64,000 nucleotides of DNA from Chamaecrista fasciculata (taxonomy: Eukaryota; Streptophyta; Magnoliopsida; Fabales; Fabaceae), in the NCBI GenBank assembly GCA_003254925.1, contig QANZ01008518.1, positions 126,659 through 190,658 on the forward strand, given 5' to 3'. Shown in pieces: positions 1 to 10,225 of this stretch (position 1 is its first letter; each line of letters begins with the position of its first letter). The translations under genes and the position numbers were made by a program. A model generated the notes under the pieces. The model was not told where the DNA came from. It saw only the letters and a list, made by a program, of their open reading frames with translations, and did no database searches.

Positions 1-1163
1 AACGTTGGACTAGGCCAAAGTTTGACAACTACAATGCCGGAATAGTCAAGACCTCAGGTCTAAGGCTATCGTGACAGGTGTACAGGAGAGGCTCGCTTAT
101 GACTAAACCCATGCAAGACTCTCCGGGTCGGTCCAGCAATTTGTAACCCTTACAAAATTGCACCATGACTCTCTTGAAGTAACTAGTGCATGTATCTCTA
201 TACACCGAGGTCATGCTGGTCTTAGTTCATTTACTTTCCCACGTGAATGATCGACCAGGGATAGTTTTAGATTAATTATCACATATTTAATCAAGGACGC
301 TATCATAGTAAACACGCTAATAATATGATAACAACATAATTTATCTATATAAATTAATCAAAAATATATGTTCAAACAATGACACATAAATAAAATGATT
401 GGCCCTAGGGCACAATCTCCATCACCCAAAACACGTGAGTTATCGTTTTTACCAAAACCGATTTAACCTTAATACCACCTTGTCAAAAACCCTATTGTCA
501 CACGATATCTTGGTCATGGATTAGGCACAGGAAAGTCATCCATAATCCAAACCTCAACTTTCTCGATTCCCTGAGTAAGTCCCAAATCCCAGCGTGGCCA
601 CGCATTTTTCTGGACAGACTCATCGAGGGCGCCAGTTAGATATCTCTCATTTAATGAGGGACAAAATCCCATCTTGGCCAATCCACATTCCTCAGCACGG
701 CAATCAACCAGACCCGTACCTAGCCCTTATGGCTACCCTGCTACGGGCAACGTTAGACTAGGCCAAAGTCTGACAACTGCAACGCCGGAATAATGATGAC
801 CTCAGGTCTAAGGCGTCGTGACAGGCGTACAGGAGAGGCAAGCTGATGACTAAACCCATGCAGGACTCTCCGGGTCACTCCAGCAACTCGTAACCCTTTA
901 CGTAATTGCACCATGACTCTCATTCCAGCATCTAGTGCATGCATCTCTATGCACCGAGGTCATGCTGGTCTTAGTTCATTTCAAGTTCCCACTTGAATGA
1001 GCGACCTGGGACAGTTTAGATTAATTATCTCATGATTAATCACGGACTGTTATCATAGTGAACATGCTAATAATATGATAACCATTAATTTATCTCCATA
1101 AATTAATTGATATGTTTACAACATATCTATAAAATGATTGGCCCTAGGGCACAATCTCCAACA
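1..1163 (-). repeat. Copia 3' LTR with a repeated LTR start
   Basis: Read on the minus strand, the LTR start (TGTTGGAGATTGTGCCC) lies at 1163 and the sequence down to about 421 matches the first part of the 5' LTR at 6425-5718. At about 420 the same LTR start appears again and runs to position 1, so 1-420 and 749-1163 are two copies of the same LTR segment in tandem. This could reflect recombination between LTRs or a second insertion. The two copies differ at many positions, so the arrangement is not recent. The outer end lies outside the window. Confidence 0.8.
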
Positions 1164-2081
1164 AGAACCACAGGCGGTATCTAATACCCAAGTAGTAGGA
1201 GTAGACAAGTGAACGCCTATAACAAACATACCTGAAGTAGAGGCTTCGCTCTTCTTCTTCTTCAGATCTTCCAAGAACAGCTTATAGTTTCTCTTCCAGT
1301 GTCCCGGCTTCTGGCAGAAGAAACATACTGTATCCTTATTAGGCTTTGCCTTCTTGGCAGGCGGCGGGTTAGGCTTAGCCGCAGGTTTGGTCCCACCAAC
1401 CTCGGCGTCTCCTTTCCTCTTTCCTTTGCCCTTACCCTTTCCCTTGTTCTGAACTAGTAAGACAGTGCTAGGCGCCTTCTTAATAGATGCCTCAGCAGTC
1501 TTTAGCATCCCATGCAGTTCAGAAACAGTTTTCTCCATGCCATTCATATTGAAGTTCAAGACGAACTGGTCATAACTTCTAGGTAGAGAATTCAGGATCA
1601 AATCCGTCGCTAGCTCTGGCACAATGGGAAAACCTAGCCTGGCAAGGTGATCTATGTACCCCTGAATCTTCAAGACGTGGGCACTAACAGATTGACCTTC
1701 TGCCATCTTGCAAGAGTATAGAGCCTTTGCTGTCTCAAATCTCTCTTGCCTTGCCTATACTTTGAACATTTCCCTGAGATGTGTTATTATCTCATATGCC
1801 CCTTTGTTCTCCAAGTTCTTTTGAATCTCGGGAACCATGGTTACCAGCATAAGACAGGCAACGTCCACAGAGTCACTTTGATGCTTCTCATAAGCATCTC
1901 TTTGTGCTCTTGGAGCGTTAGCAGCAGGCTGTTCAGGGATGGGGTTTTCTAGGACATAGAGCTTTCTTTCCTGGGTGAGAACTATTCTCAAATTTCGATA
2001 CCAGTCAAGAAAGTTAGTCCCAGTCAAGTTGTCCTTCTCAAGGACAGATCGCAGTGATAGTGTTTGAACGTTCGTTGCCAT
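1164..2081 (-). pseudogene. Copia gag region (broken)
   Basis: The translation begins near 2081 with a Copia gag (UBN2-type) N terminus and ends near 1164 after a CCHC zinc knuckle (CFFCQKPGHWKRNYK) preceded by a lysine- and glycine-rich stretch. The last residues resemble the very start of a Copia protease (WVLDTACGS). In an intact element this protein would form the nucleocapsid-like shell that packages element RNA. The reading frame is broken, so this is a fossil. The conserved Copia gag pattern makes the identification secure. Confidence 0.82.
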
Positions 2082-3376
2082 TTCTACAATTTAGATATGA
2101 AAAGCTTTAATTAGCAGGTAAAATAAAATTGTATCCACCATTTTATAAAACCCAGTGAAATTTATTATTTGGTGGCTAAGATCCATATTTCACTAAAGTT
2201 TACCATCGCGGAGGCGATCATGCATCCTTTAGTTATTTAGGTAGGTAACTCCTTACCAATCACATCTCATGTGACTCTTAGATCCTTATGGGACTGTATC
2301 ATCTCAAGATACTTATTATGGCATGTTTATCCCATCTAATGCCTTGAGGTCCAAAACCGTTTTGATAACCCCATTAAGTCACTCGGTAAAACATGTGAAT
2401 GGCTAAGTTCAAGACAATGAGGCCCAAAAGCCAACCCCCATATCATCAAGGCCCAACTGCAATACGTGTCGCGGAGGCGATCACCGTATTCAAAGAACCA
2501 AGATTTCAACGGGCATCGTGTTGAAAATCCCATTCACACATGCTTCCTCAAGGTCAAGGTAGATACGTGTCGCGGAGGCGATCACCGCTCTACGATGAAC
2601 AAGATTTTGGTAGGGCGTTTTAGCGATGGCATTAATTACTTAAATTTTCTAAAAGGGTTTGAATATTTTAAAATTAATTAAAATAAGGTTCCGACTTTTA
2701 ATTTTAAAAACTCCTTATTTTAAAATTAAACGAGTCATGCGACATGTTTATTACCCCATGTATCTCATACATATAAACATGTGCCCGGATTTTGTATCTT
2801 ATACAAAATCCCACGCTCGTATCGTATACGTAGTTGTAGCGCGATATATATAAATAATTAGCATGTTAAAATCGCAGACTAAACATACATCTAGCGCATC
2901 TCATACAACTAAATGAAAAATAAACACCGTGTTTAGATATGGCCCATCTACCCTAGAGTTCTCCCAAGCCAATGAGAGAACCTTTATAAAAGGAAAAATA
3001 AAATTACACGTGAATAAACCCCAGTTACATTGAGGTATAAACAGAAATTAAATTTTACACCAGAGTAGAGGGAGACGACACGCAGGCCTTATTTACCAAA
3101 ATAAACCTCCTAGAGCCATATCCAACACCACACAATTCAAATATGAACAATTCATACAATTATGTCAAACACGGTAACAAACACACAAATTAAAACTCCT
3201 TTTAAAATTGTGTCACTTTAGGTCTGTGCAATTTTAACATGCCCTTTTCTTGAGATTAGGCCTCTTGTCAATAATTATAAATACCATGAATCTCATTCAA
3301 GAATTTATAAATATTGACCCCCAAAAATTTTAAAATTCTCAATTTTAACAATTTTCAGCCATCTTTATAATTATTA
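2082..3376 (-). mobile_element. Copia leader with direct repeats
   Basis: Untranslated leader of the gag-only Copia element, between the MULE insertion and gag. It holds an exact 25-bp direct repeat at 2462-2486 and 2566-2590, whose core cgcggaggcgatca also occurs near 2206. No coding capacity is recognised. Leader repeats are common in plant LTR elements and have no assigned role here. Confidence 0.6.
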
Positions 3377-4116
3377 GGCTTAAGTGCACTTTTGGTCCCA
3401 TAACTATGACAAAGGTTTCATTTTGGTCGCATAACTTTTTTTGTTGCAATTTTGGTCCCATAATTATGACAAAGGTTTCATTTTGGTCCCATAACTTCTC
3501 AAAAGGTTCCACCATTAGTCCCTTGGTGAATTCCATCCATATTTAGCCGTTAAGTATGACGTGGCATAGTAACTAGGATCATGATGTGGCAAAATAAGAT
3601 GAAGTGGACTGAAATAGGATCTATATGCAACATATTAAAACTTATCTATACCCAACCATAAAATATACAAAGAGTGGTACTAACAGGGACCAATCTGGTG
3701 GGGAAGAAGAGACTTCAAGCAGAAGGTGCCGACGAAGTCGATGGGATTCTCAGCAAGAGTCGAACGACCAAAGCGGCGGCGACGGCGAATCGGGAAGCGG
3801 AACGAGGAAGAGGAAGTCCCGTTGGGCTGACGAGGAAGAGGAAGTACCACTCTTTATATATATTGTGGTTGGGTATAAATAAGTTTTAATATGTTGCATA
3901 TAGATCATATTTCAGTCCATTTCATCTTATTTTGGCACATCATGATCCTAGTCACTATGCCACGTCATACTTAACGGCTAAATATGGATGGAATTCACCA
4001 AGGGACTAACGGTGGAACCTTTTGAGAAGTTATGGGACCAAAATTGCAACAAAAAAAGTTATGGGACCAAAATGAAACCTTTGTCATAGTTTTGGGACCA
4101 AAAGTGCACTTAAACC
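3377..4116. mobile_element. Pack-MULE (non-autonomous Mutator-like element) carrying an SF1 fragment
   Basis: A 740-bp element with terminal inverted repeats of about 280 bp, starting ggcttaagtgcacttttggt on the left and its near reverse complement on the right. It is flanked by a perfect 9-bp target-site duplication, taattatta, at 3368-3376 and 4117-4125. Long TIRs and a 9-bp duplication are the hallmarks of Mutator-like elements. The left arm carries an extra internal duplication of about 60 bp that the right arm lacks. The non-repeat core of about 170 bp is not transposon sequence but a fragment of a host splicing-factor gene, making this a Pack-MULE. It has no transposase and would depend on one in trans. 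Confidence 0.9.
3682..3843 (+). pseudogene. captured fragment of splicing factor SF1 / branch-point-binding protein
   Basis: An open frame across the Pack-MULE core encodes about 54 residues containing SRWDSQQES and then [18 protein letters not shown]. This arrangement of two RKRxSRW(D/A)-type motifs separated by an acidic/glycine spacer matches, from memory, the N-terminal region of plant SF1/BBP, upstream of its KH and zinc-knuckle domains. SF1 recognises the intron branch point during early spliceosome assembly. Only this short segment is present, without the KH domain, zinc knuckles or RRM. It is flanked on both sides by TIR-derived sequence and is in frame with about 19 upstream residues from the left TIR. 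Expression as a chimeric transcript is possible but not shown. Confidence 0.75.
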
Positions 4117-4385
4117 TAATTATTATAATTAAAACACTTTTAATTATAATTATAGAGGAATTTCGATTTTGGCCTAGATCATCAAGAAAAATTTTCCAGT
4201 CGATCCAATCGACTTATATGTATCTCATACATATAATTTGCACTTTTTTTCTGTAGATTGAATTTTTTAAAAGAAAATTGATCGGTGGATTTCTTTGTAA
4301 AACCAAAACGCGATTGTAAGCGGTAAACACAAAACATCATACATCACATGTACAAACAAACAGTTTTAAATCCTAGAACTAACCT

Positions 4386-4398
4386 GGCTTTGATACCA
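4386..4398 (-). other. primer-binding site (initiator tRNA-Met type) of the Copia element
   Basis: Minus strand TGGTATCAAAGCC, directly after the 5' LTR end (CCCAACA). This is the usual plant Copia site complementary to the 3' end of initiator tRNA-Met. Confidence 0.85.
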
Positions 4399-4399
4399 C

Positions 4400-6425
4400 T
4401 GTTGGGAATCCTAGGCGCCTAAGGCAGCGGAAGAAAAAATAAAATAATTAAAAAAACGCCTAGGTCCTATGATTCCCGAACGGATCCGCTAGCAGAATTT
4501 AAAACTTTTGGTTAGTGCTATACCTCACGAGTTTCAATCTGATGGTTGAACGGGGCGAGTTCCACGGAGTCCACTCCCAGAGTTCTCCCTCTGCCAGTAA
4601 TCCACACGAACAGTTTCTTTGAACACCGAGGTGCTAGCCTCCAATTCTTTTCTCCAAAAGAATCAGGGACCAATCTACAGACCTCTAACTTCAACAACTC
4701 CTTCTTGAACCAGCAATTGAGGTGGCGCTTAGAAGAATCCCCCCACAAGAACTCCTTCTTGCCTATTCTTCTCTCACAAACCCTAATTAAAGAGCTAAGT
4801 CGAAATTCTCTAACTCTTAGAGGAAGTCGACTTTCTCTTGTATGTGTGCAAAAGAATATTTTCTCTCTCTAACTCTTAGGAGGAAAACCAAATTAAGGTT
4901 GCATAAAATTGCATGTGTCAGACTTATGGTGCAAGTCGACTTGCACTCATATATATAGACTAAAATTTGGTGATTTAATTATTCCTAAAATAAAGATATT
5001 CTGATAATATAATTATTTTAAGACTTGAATTTATAATTATAATATTACCTTAATATTATATTTAAATTCAAATTGCAATCTTGGAGAATCAAATTGAGAG
5101 ATCAAATCTCCCAATGGGACCCACCAAGATGGCGCCATCTCCCTCCTATTATCCTTGGAATTTTATTAATCAAAAACTTCCTTATTTTTGATTCACCAAA
5201 GATTCTGAGATGAGATCTTCACCAAATCTTTTGAATTCAAATATTTTGAAATCTCCATCAAATCTTTTGAATTCAAATATTATTTGAATTAATAAAACAA
5301 TTTTATTTATCCAAATAATATCCCTTAGAGGCGCCACCCTCTTTAATTATTTAGGAATTTTATAATTCAATAATTTCCTAACTCTTAGGAACATTATCTG
5401 AATTATTTTCCTAATATTTAAATTGTCAATAATTAATCTCATTAATTATATAAACAATTATTTATATTTAAATTTGTCCCACAAATCTAAATATGTCATC
5501 TGTAGATTAATTAAGACAAGACATAATGTCCCAGACATTTCCTCTGTGTCTTAAATCGTGTCACTCGCGTGACCCACGAATTAACCCTAATTCGTGTCCC
5601 TTTCAAATGGTGTTCAGTTCCTGCTCGTGTGTGACCCAGCAGGCCCCACGTGAAGTTGGCAGCAAGTCATCCCCATGACCTACAAGTCGTAAGCGGACTC
5701 TAGCAAGCCATCACAACTACTCAAAACACGTGAGTTATCGTTTTTCACTAAAACGACTTAACCTCAGTACCTCTGTGTCAGAGGTCCGATTGTCCTACGA
5801 TATCTTGGTCATGGACTAGGCACAGGAATGTCATCCATAATCCAATTCTTGAGTGGCCACTCTTTTTCCTGGACAGACTCATCGAGGGCGCCAGTTAGAT
5901 ATCTCTCATCTAATGAGGGACAAAATCCCATTTTGGCCAATCCACATTCCACAGCAATGCAATCAACCAGACCCGTACTTAGCCCTTATGACTACCCTAT
6001 TACGGGCAGCGTTAGACTAAGCCAAAGCCTGACAACTGCAACGCCGGAATAATGATGACCTCAGGTCTAAGGCATCGCTACAGGCGTACAAGGAGAGGCA
6101 AGCTGATGACTAAACTCATGCAGGACTCTCCGGGTCAGTCCAGCAACTCGTAACCACCTTACGTAATTGCACCATGACTCTCGTCCCAGCATCTAGTGCG
6201 TGCATCTCATGCACCGAGGTCATGCTGGTCTTAGTTCACTTTTGTTCCCACAAAAATAATCGACCAGGGACAAATTTAGATTAATTATCTCATAATTAAT
6301 CATGGATGTTATCATAGTAAACATGCTAATAACATGATAACACATTAATTTATCTTCCATAAATTAATAATATGTTCACAACATATTTACATAAAATGAT
6401 TGGCCCTAGGGCACAATCTCCAACA
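4400..6425 (-). repeat. Copia 5' LTR (about 2.0 kb)
   Basis: Starts TGTTGGAGATTGTGCCC at 6425 and ends CCTAGGATTCCCAACA at 4400 on the minus strand, so it has the canonical TG...CA ends with short inverted repeats TGTTGG/CCAACA. The first 700 bp are repeated in the 3' LTR at 1-1163. Open frames here (for example 5828-6052 and 4546-4872) lie within the LTR and have no protein similarity I recognise. Confidence 0.85.
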
Positions 6426-7022
6426 ATTGTAATATCATAATTCAAGATTTAAGGAATCCCTATTTTCTTTATTATAATTCCCTAATTTCATGAATTAGGA
6501 AAATAACTCTATTTAAACACACACACAAGGGGAAAGTCGCCTAATTCATTCCAAAAGGGAGAGAAAATTCGACTTGACCTAATTCTAGAGAGAGAGTCGA
6601 TTTCTTCCAAGAGAGAGAGAGAAAGAGGCGACTATTTTTCTAGAGAGAGAAAGGTTCAAGAAAACCCTAAAAGGTTTGGGGTTTGTGAGTGTGATTTGCG
6701 TCACTTGTTCTTGAGGTTCAAGAATTGTTCTTGAACATTTAAGAACCGTAGATTGGGTTCCCGTAATCTCTTGGGAAGAAGAGATTGGAGGCTAGCACCT
6801 AGGTGTCTGCCAAACTGCTTGTGTGGATCACTGGCAGAGGAAGGACACGTTCCAGTGGACTTCTCGGATTCGCAAGACTCAAAGCCACCGATTGAAATTT
6901 AGGTATACATCTTCCCTTACTAGTATAAATGCAGTTAGTGGATCCTGGAAAGAGATCATAGAGCTGCGTTTTAATTCAGTTTTTAATTTCTTCCGCTGCG
7001 CTCGCTCTATGATTTCCCAACA
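6426..7022 (+). repeat. partial LTR of a related Copia element, opposite orientation
   Basis: Its last 450 bp are a diverged reverse complement of 4400-4870, sharing the block around GGAGGCTAGCACC and the terminal TTCCCAACA. It contains CT/GA-rich tracts near 6590-6640. Only the 3' part of the LTR is present in the window. It may be the target into which the minus-strand element inserted. Confidence 0.75.
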
Positions 7023-7359
7023 CTTTTGTATCCTATGGTTTGGCAATATTACACTTTGCTACCCTGTAGTTTAAAAAGTGACATTTTGATACCCGATGGT
7101 ATTCTCCGTTAACACTTTGGTACCTAAACTTTAATTGCGTTGTTAGAAAACTAATTTTGGGGCTACTTTGTAATTTTAACCAACTCTAGAGGATAAAAGG
7201 CAATTTTAATACAGGAAAAAGAAGCTGACATTACTAATAAAACACCCAGAAATATTGAAATCTCTTTAAAACGGTCCTTAAAACCAAAAAATTCTAGAAA
7301 TATAATTTCTTGATAAAATTTATTTTGTTGAATTTATCGCGGTTCATTCACAAAACACT
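7023..7359. other. non-coding spacer with element-like motifs
   Basis: A 337-bp stretch with repeated phrases such as actttgctaccctgtag and acactttggtacc, which look like the end of a small inverted-repeat element. I see no gene and no clear second end. Confidence 0.35.
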
Positions 7360-9250
7360 TTTAACATGCTTGACAAGTGAACAATACCCTATTTATTCTA
7401 CTATTATGGATGCATGTTACAATGGTATATGTGGAAAATTTTTTGTAAAAGATTTTGATGGAACTGGTAAAACATTTTTGTGGAAGACTTTAACCACGGT
7501 CATTTGGTCTAGACTCCAGAGGAGATAGTATTAACAGGTAAAAAGCATATACTATTTCATCTTATCCTAACAAAGCTGAATTAATGTCATGTCACATTTT
7601 CTAATTCATCATTTGATTAATATGTCTTTGAAGCATGAGTTTTGGAGTATTCTATTTGGCATTAATTACACACAAGAAGTATTTAATGTGTTTCACAATT
7701 TATTTTTTCTTATGATCGTAGGTTGATAATCTACATTGTCATCATTTCAGATCAGTCCATTGTTGTAGTGCTTTTCTCTTCTTTATGTATTTTACCATTC
7801 ATGGGTATCAAAATCTCATTATTATCGTTGAGTCGGTCAAACTAAATGGCGATGTATAACTCTTTGATAATGAGCATGGAATGCTTTGATGTATAAATGT
7901 CCAAACCTATATTTATTACTTTTGGACATAGTTCTAAATTATGGTTATTTGATTTTGGTAGTTGCTTCAAGTGGAGTTGCTTCAAGTGGAGTTGCTTCAA
8001 GTGGAGTTGCTTCTCAACTAATTCCTGGTCGTCGCACGACACATTCCAGATTTGCTATAACAATTCTATGTGATACCAAAAGTACATGCCACATTGCACA
8101 TGGTTCTGAACTGGTTGAATTGATAATATCTTGTACACTGATCATATGGGATGAAGCTCCGATGACACAACAAAACTGTTTTGAAGCTCTTTGATAGATC
8201 CTTAAGGGATATAATGAGGTCTAAAAGACCTTGATATGTGCAAAAAAAAACCTTTTGGTGGTAAGATAGTAGTTTTTTGTGGTGATTTTAGACAAATTCT
8301 TCTTGTTATTTTACACAGCTCAATACATGATATTGTTATGTCATGTATCAACTCTTCCTATTTGTGGTTATCCAATAGGGTGTTGAACTTAACCAAAAAC
8401 ATGCAACTACAAGGAGGAGCATCAAAGTCAGAGGTAAAAGAAATTAAAGAATTCTCATATTGGTTGCTTAATATTGGAGAGGGTATAATTGGTAACAATA
8501 TCACACAGACGAGCAATTTGAAATAAAAAATACCTGATGATATATTGAGGAAAGGACTACACTAATCCTCTGAAGTTTTTTGTTGAATCCATCTATTCGA
8601 ATTTTGTGACTAATTGCAATGATCCAGACTATTTTAGAGACAGGCTATTCTTGCACCAACATTGGACTACGTCAATTATGTGAATGATTTTCTAATTGAG
8701 CTACTTCTAGATGAACAAAAAAATTTTTTAAGTTCAGACAACATTTGTCAACATGACACAAATGCTAACTCGTTGTCATATGTTCATTCTACTAAATTTT
8801 TTAATACTATTAAAGGCTCAAGGGTACCATATCATCGATTGAAGCTTAAGATTTGAGCACCTGTCATGCTTCTAAGAAACATTGACAAATCATGGGACTA
8901 TGCATTGTCACTAGGTTGATTTTATCAAGAATGGGTGACCATGTTATTGAAGCTATTTCCATGTCTGGCATATCTACCGGTCAAAAAGTGCTAATTGCTC
9001 GACTTCTAATAACACCTTCTGAATCAAAGCTGCCTTTCAAGTCCAAGAGGCGTCAATTTCTATTGGTTTTGTCATTCGTTATAACTATTAACAAGAGCCA
9101 AGGTCAATCATTGTCAAATGTTGGATTGTTCCTCCCCCGCCCAGTATTTTTGCATGGCCAACAATATTGTCGCATTATCTCGAGTTCGAGCTAGGTCTGG
9201 TATCAAAATCCTAATATTTCACAAAGGCAACTTATCTGATAATAAGACTA
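7360..9250 (+). pseudogene. decayed Helitron PIF1-like helicase
   Basis: Helitron RepHel helicase domain in several frames. Recognisable pieces in order: LTSEQYPIYSTIMDA and the Walker A block DFDGTGKTFLWKTL (7375-7500), VASSG repeats and TTHSRF (7961-8055), the Walker B block LIIWDEAPM (8137-8165), VVFCGDFRQ (8268-8295), the C-terminal GSRVPYHRLKL (8815-8850) and NKSQGQSL (9089-9112, motif VI region). The protein would unwind DNA during rolling-circle transposition. It has many stops and frameshifts, the Walker A segment reads DFDGTGKT where the family usually has a glycine-rich YGxGGTGKT, and no Rep domain is seen. It ends beside the truncated NDR1 copy. The sequence gactaa at 9245-9250 followed by t fits a Helitron CTRR|T end, but a convincing 3' hairpin is not visible. 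Confidence 0.8.
7961..8005 (+). repeat. three 15-bp tandem repeats inside the helicase
   Basis: Three exact copies of gttgcttcaagtgga followed by a partial fourth, encoding VASSG three times and then VAS. The helicase family normally has one VASSGIAS motif here, so the repeat has expanded a conserved helicase motif. Confidence 0.9.
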
Positions 9251-9559
9251 ATAATTTCCGATCGGGCGAGTCGTGTTCCAATCTAGAAAGACCCCGAAGG
9301 CGAGGCTGATATCATCGTATTTGATTCCTTTGTCCAGGCTTCCGTTATGGAACTTCATCGTGAAGAAGACAGTGTTGTTGTTGTTGTTGGAATGGGAATT
9401 TAGGGATTTGTTGAGGGCAGGAACGTAAAATGACTGGATGTAGCATTTGGGCTCGTCGGTTCTTAGGATATCCCAGAGGCCAAAGGAAGTGAGTCCGAGT
9501 AAGAAGGCGATACAGATACACCTAGTGCAGCAGTTATCTTCGGTGGTCGACGTTGTCAT
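9251..9559 (-). pseudogene. truncated NDR1 paralogue
   Basis: About 103 residues starting MTTSTTEDNCCTRC, closely matching the first half of the intact NDR1-like protein at 25387-26082: the cysteine-rich start, the membrane segment, DEPKC, SFYVPALNKSLNS, and DKGIKYDD. It stops after NTTRPIGN, at the border with Helitron-like sequence. The second half of the extracellular domain and the C-terminal GPI-type tail are missing, so it should not make a functional NDR1. An expanded GTT repeat gives a run of five asparagines (9372-9387). The promoter-side DNA up to about 9800, including the TATA stretch at 9629-9640, is also duplicated, so transcription could persist. Confidence 0.88.
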
Positions 9560-9865
9560 CTCAAACTAGGAGTGAAGAACTAAGATATTGATTGGATTAT
9601 TGGAGGTTCTTGGTCTTCTTTAACTTTGTTATATATATATAGCGAAGCGATTCGTAATATGTAATTCAGTAGTCAATATTGTTTCTGTTTGTTTCTTTAT
9701 TTATTGTGCTTCGTCTTTCTCTTTTTCTTTTGGTGTTTGAATATGGTCAAAGTTCTTGCTCACTCATATTCACCCATGTGAAATGTGTGAACATTCCCCT
9801 CGAGCCAATATAAAAGAGAAACTTTAACTTCCTAATTTTCTTATCAATATAAATTATTTAATTGG
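9560..9865 (-). promoter_or_regulatory. duplicated NDR1 promoter region
   Basis: Aligns with 26083-26370 upstream of the intact NDR1 gene, including the TATA stretch at 9629-9640, about 70 bp upstream of the ATG. One difference is ggtcaaa at 9744-9750, which contains a W-box-like core (TTGACC on the minus strand); the intact copy has a changed base order there. Confidence 0.6.
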
Positions 9866-10225
9866 TCAAAGTCTTAAATTGGTCCCTTATGTACGCGGTA
9901 GATTTTAAATTAGCCTCTGATCTTTTATTTGTTTCAGAATGATTTTATATGTTATGAATTTATGATGCTTCAAATTGTCCAAAAAAATATTGAATGTCAT
10001 ATTTCTCATTTCAAACTCAAATACAACGAATTTAGAGTTACGAGTTTCTTTTGACGTATACTTCGAGATTATCAACAAACGACGAGATCAAATCAAATTC
10101 CAAAAGTGAGTAGTTCGTTTCACGATCAAACAAAAGTGAGTAGTTCTTTTGTATTATTTTTTTAATAAATATTAACCATTCAATTAATATTAATAAATAA
10201 TATTTTGGAGCAAAAAATATAGACA
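9866..10225. repeat. fragment of an inverted-repeat MITE (family a)
   Basis: The block beginning tggtcaaagtcttaaattgg at about 9863 matches the left arm of the element at 41222-41790. Only one arm is clear. No gene is seen. Confidence 0.5.

Larger units (their letters stand above)
1..6425 (-). mobile_element. Copia LTR retrotransposon carrying gag only (left end outside window)
   Basis: A minus-strand Ty1/Copia element. Its 5' LTR lies at 4400-6425, the primer-binding site follows at 4386-4398, gag occupies 1164-2081, and the 3' LTR begins at 1163 and runs off the window's left edge. No integrase, reverse transcriptase or RNase H is visible between the LTRs, so this copy is non-autonomous and resembles the gag-only (TR-GAG-like) LTR elements known from plants. 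It is an old fossil with several breaks, and a Pack-MULE sits in its leader. The 5' LTR boundary adjoins part of a related LTR in the opposite orientation (6426-7022), suggesting insertion into an earlier relative. The assignment to Copia is firm from gag; the exact lineage is not determined. Confidence 0.8.

Noticed and set aside
2462-2590. CRISPR-like spaced repeats
   Set aside because: Only two full copies in a plant retroelement leader; no array and no prokaryotic context.
4386-4398. tRNA gene fragments suggested by tRNA-Met-like sequence (also 15346-15358)
   Set aside because: Only 13 bases match, and they sit exactly beside LTR ends, so they are primer-binding sites.
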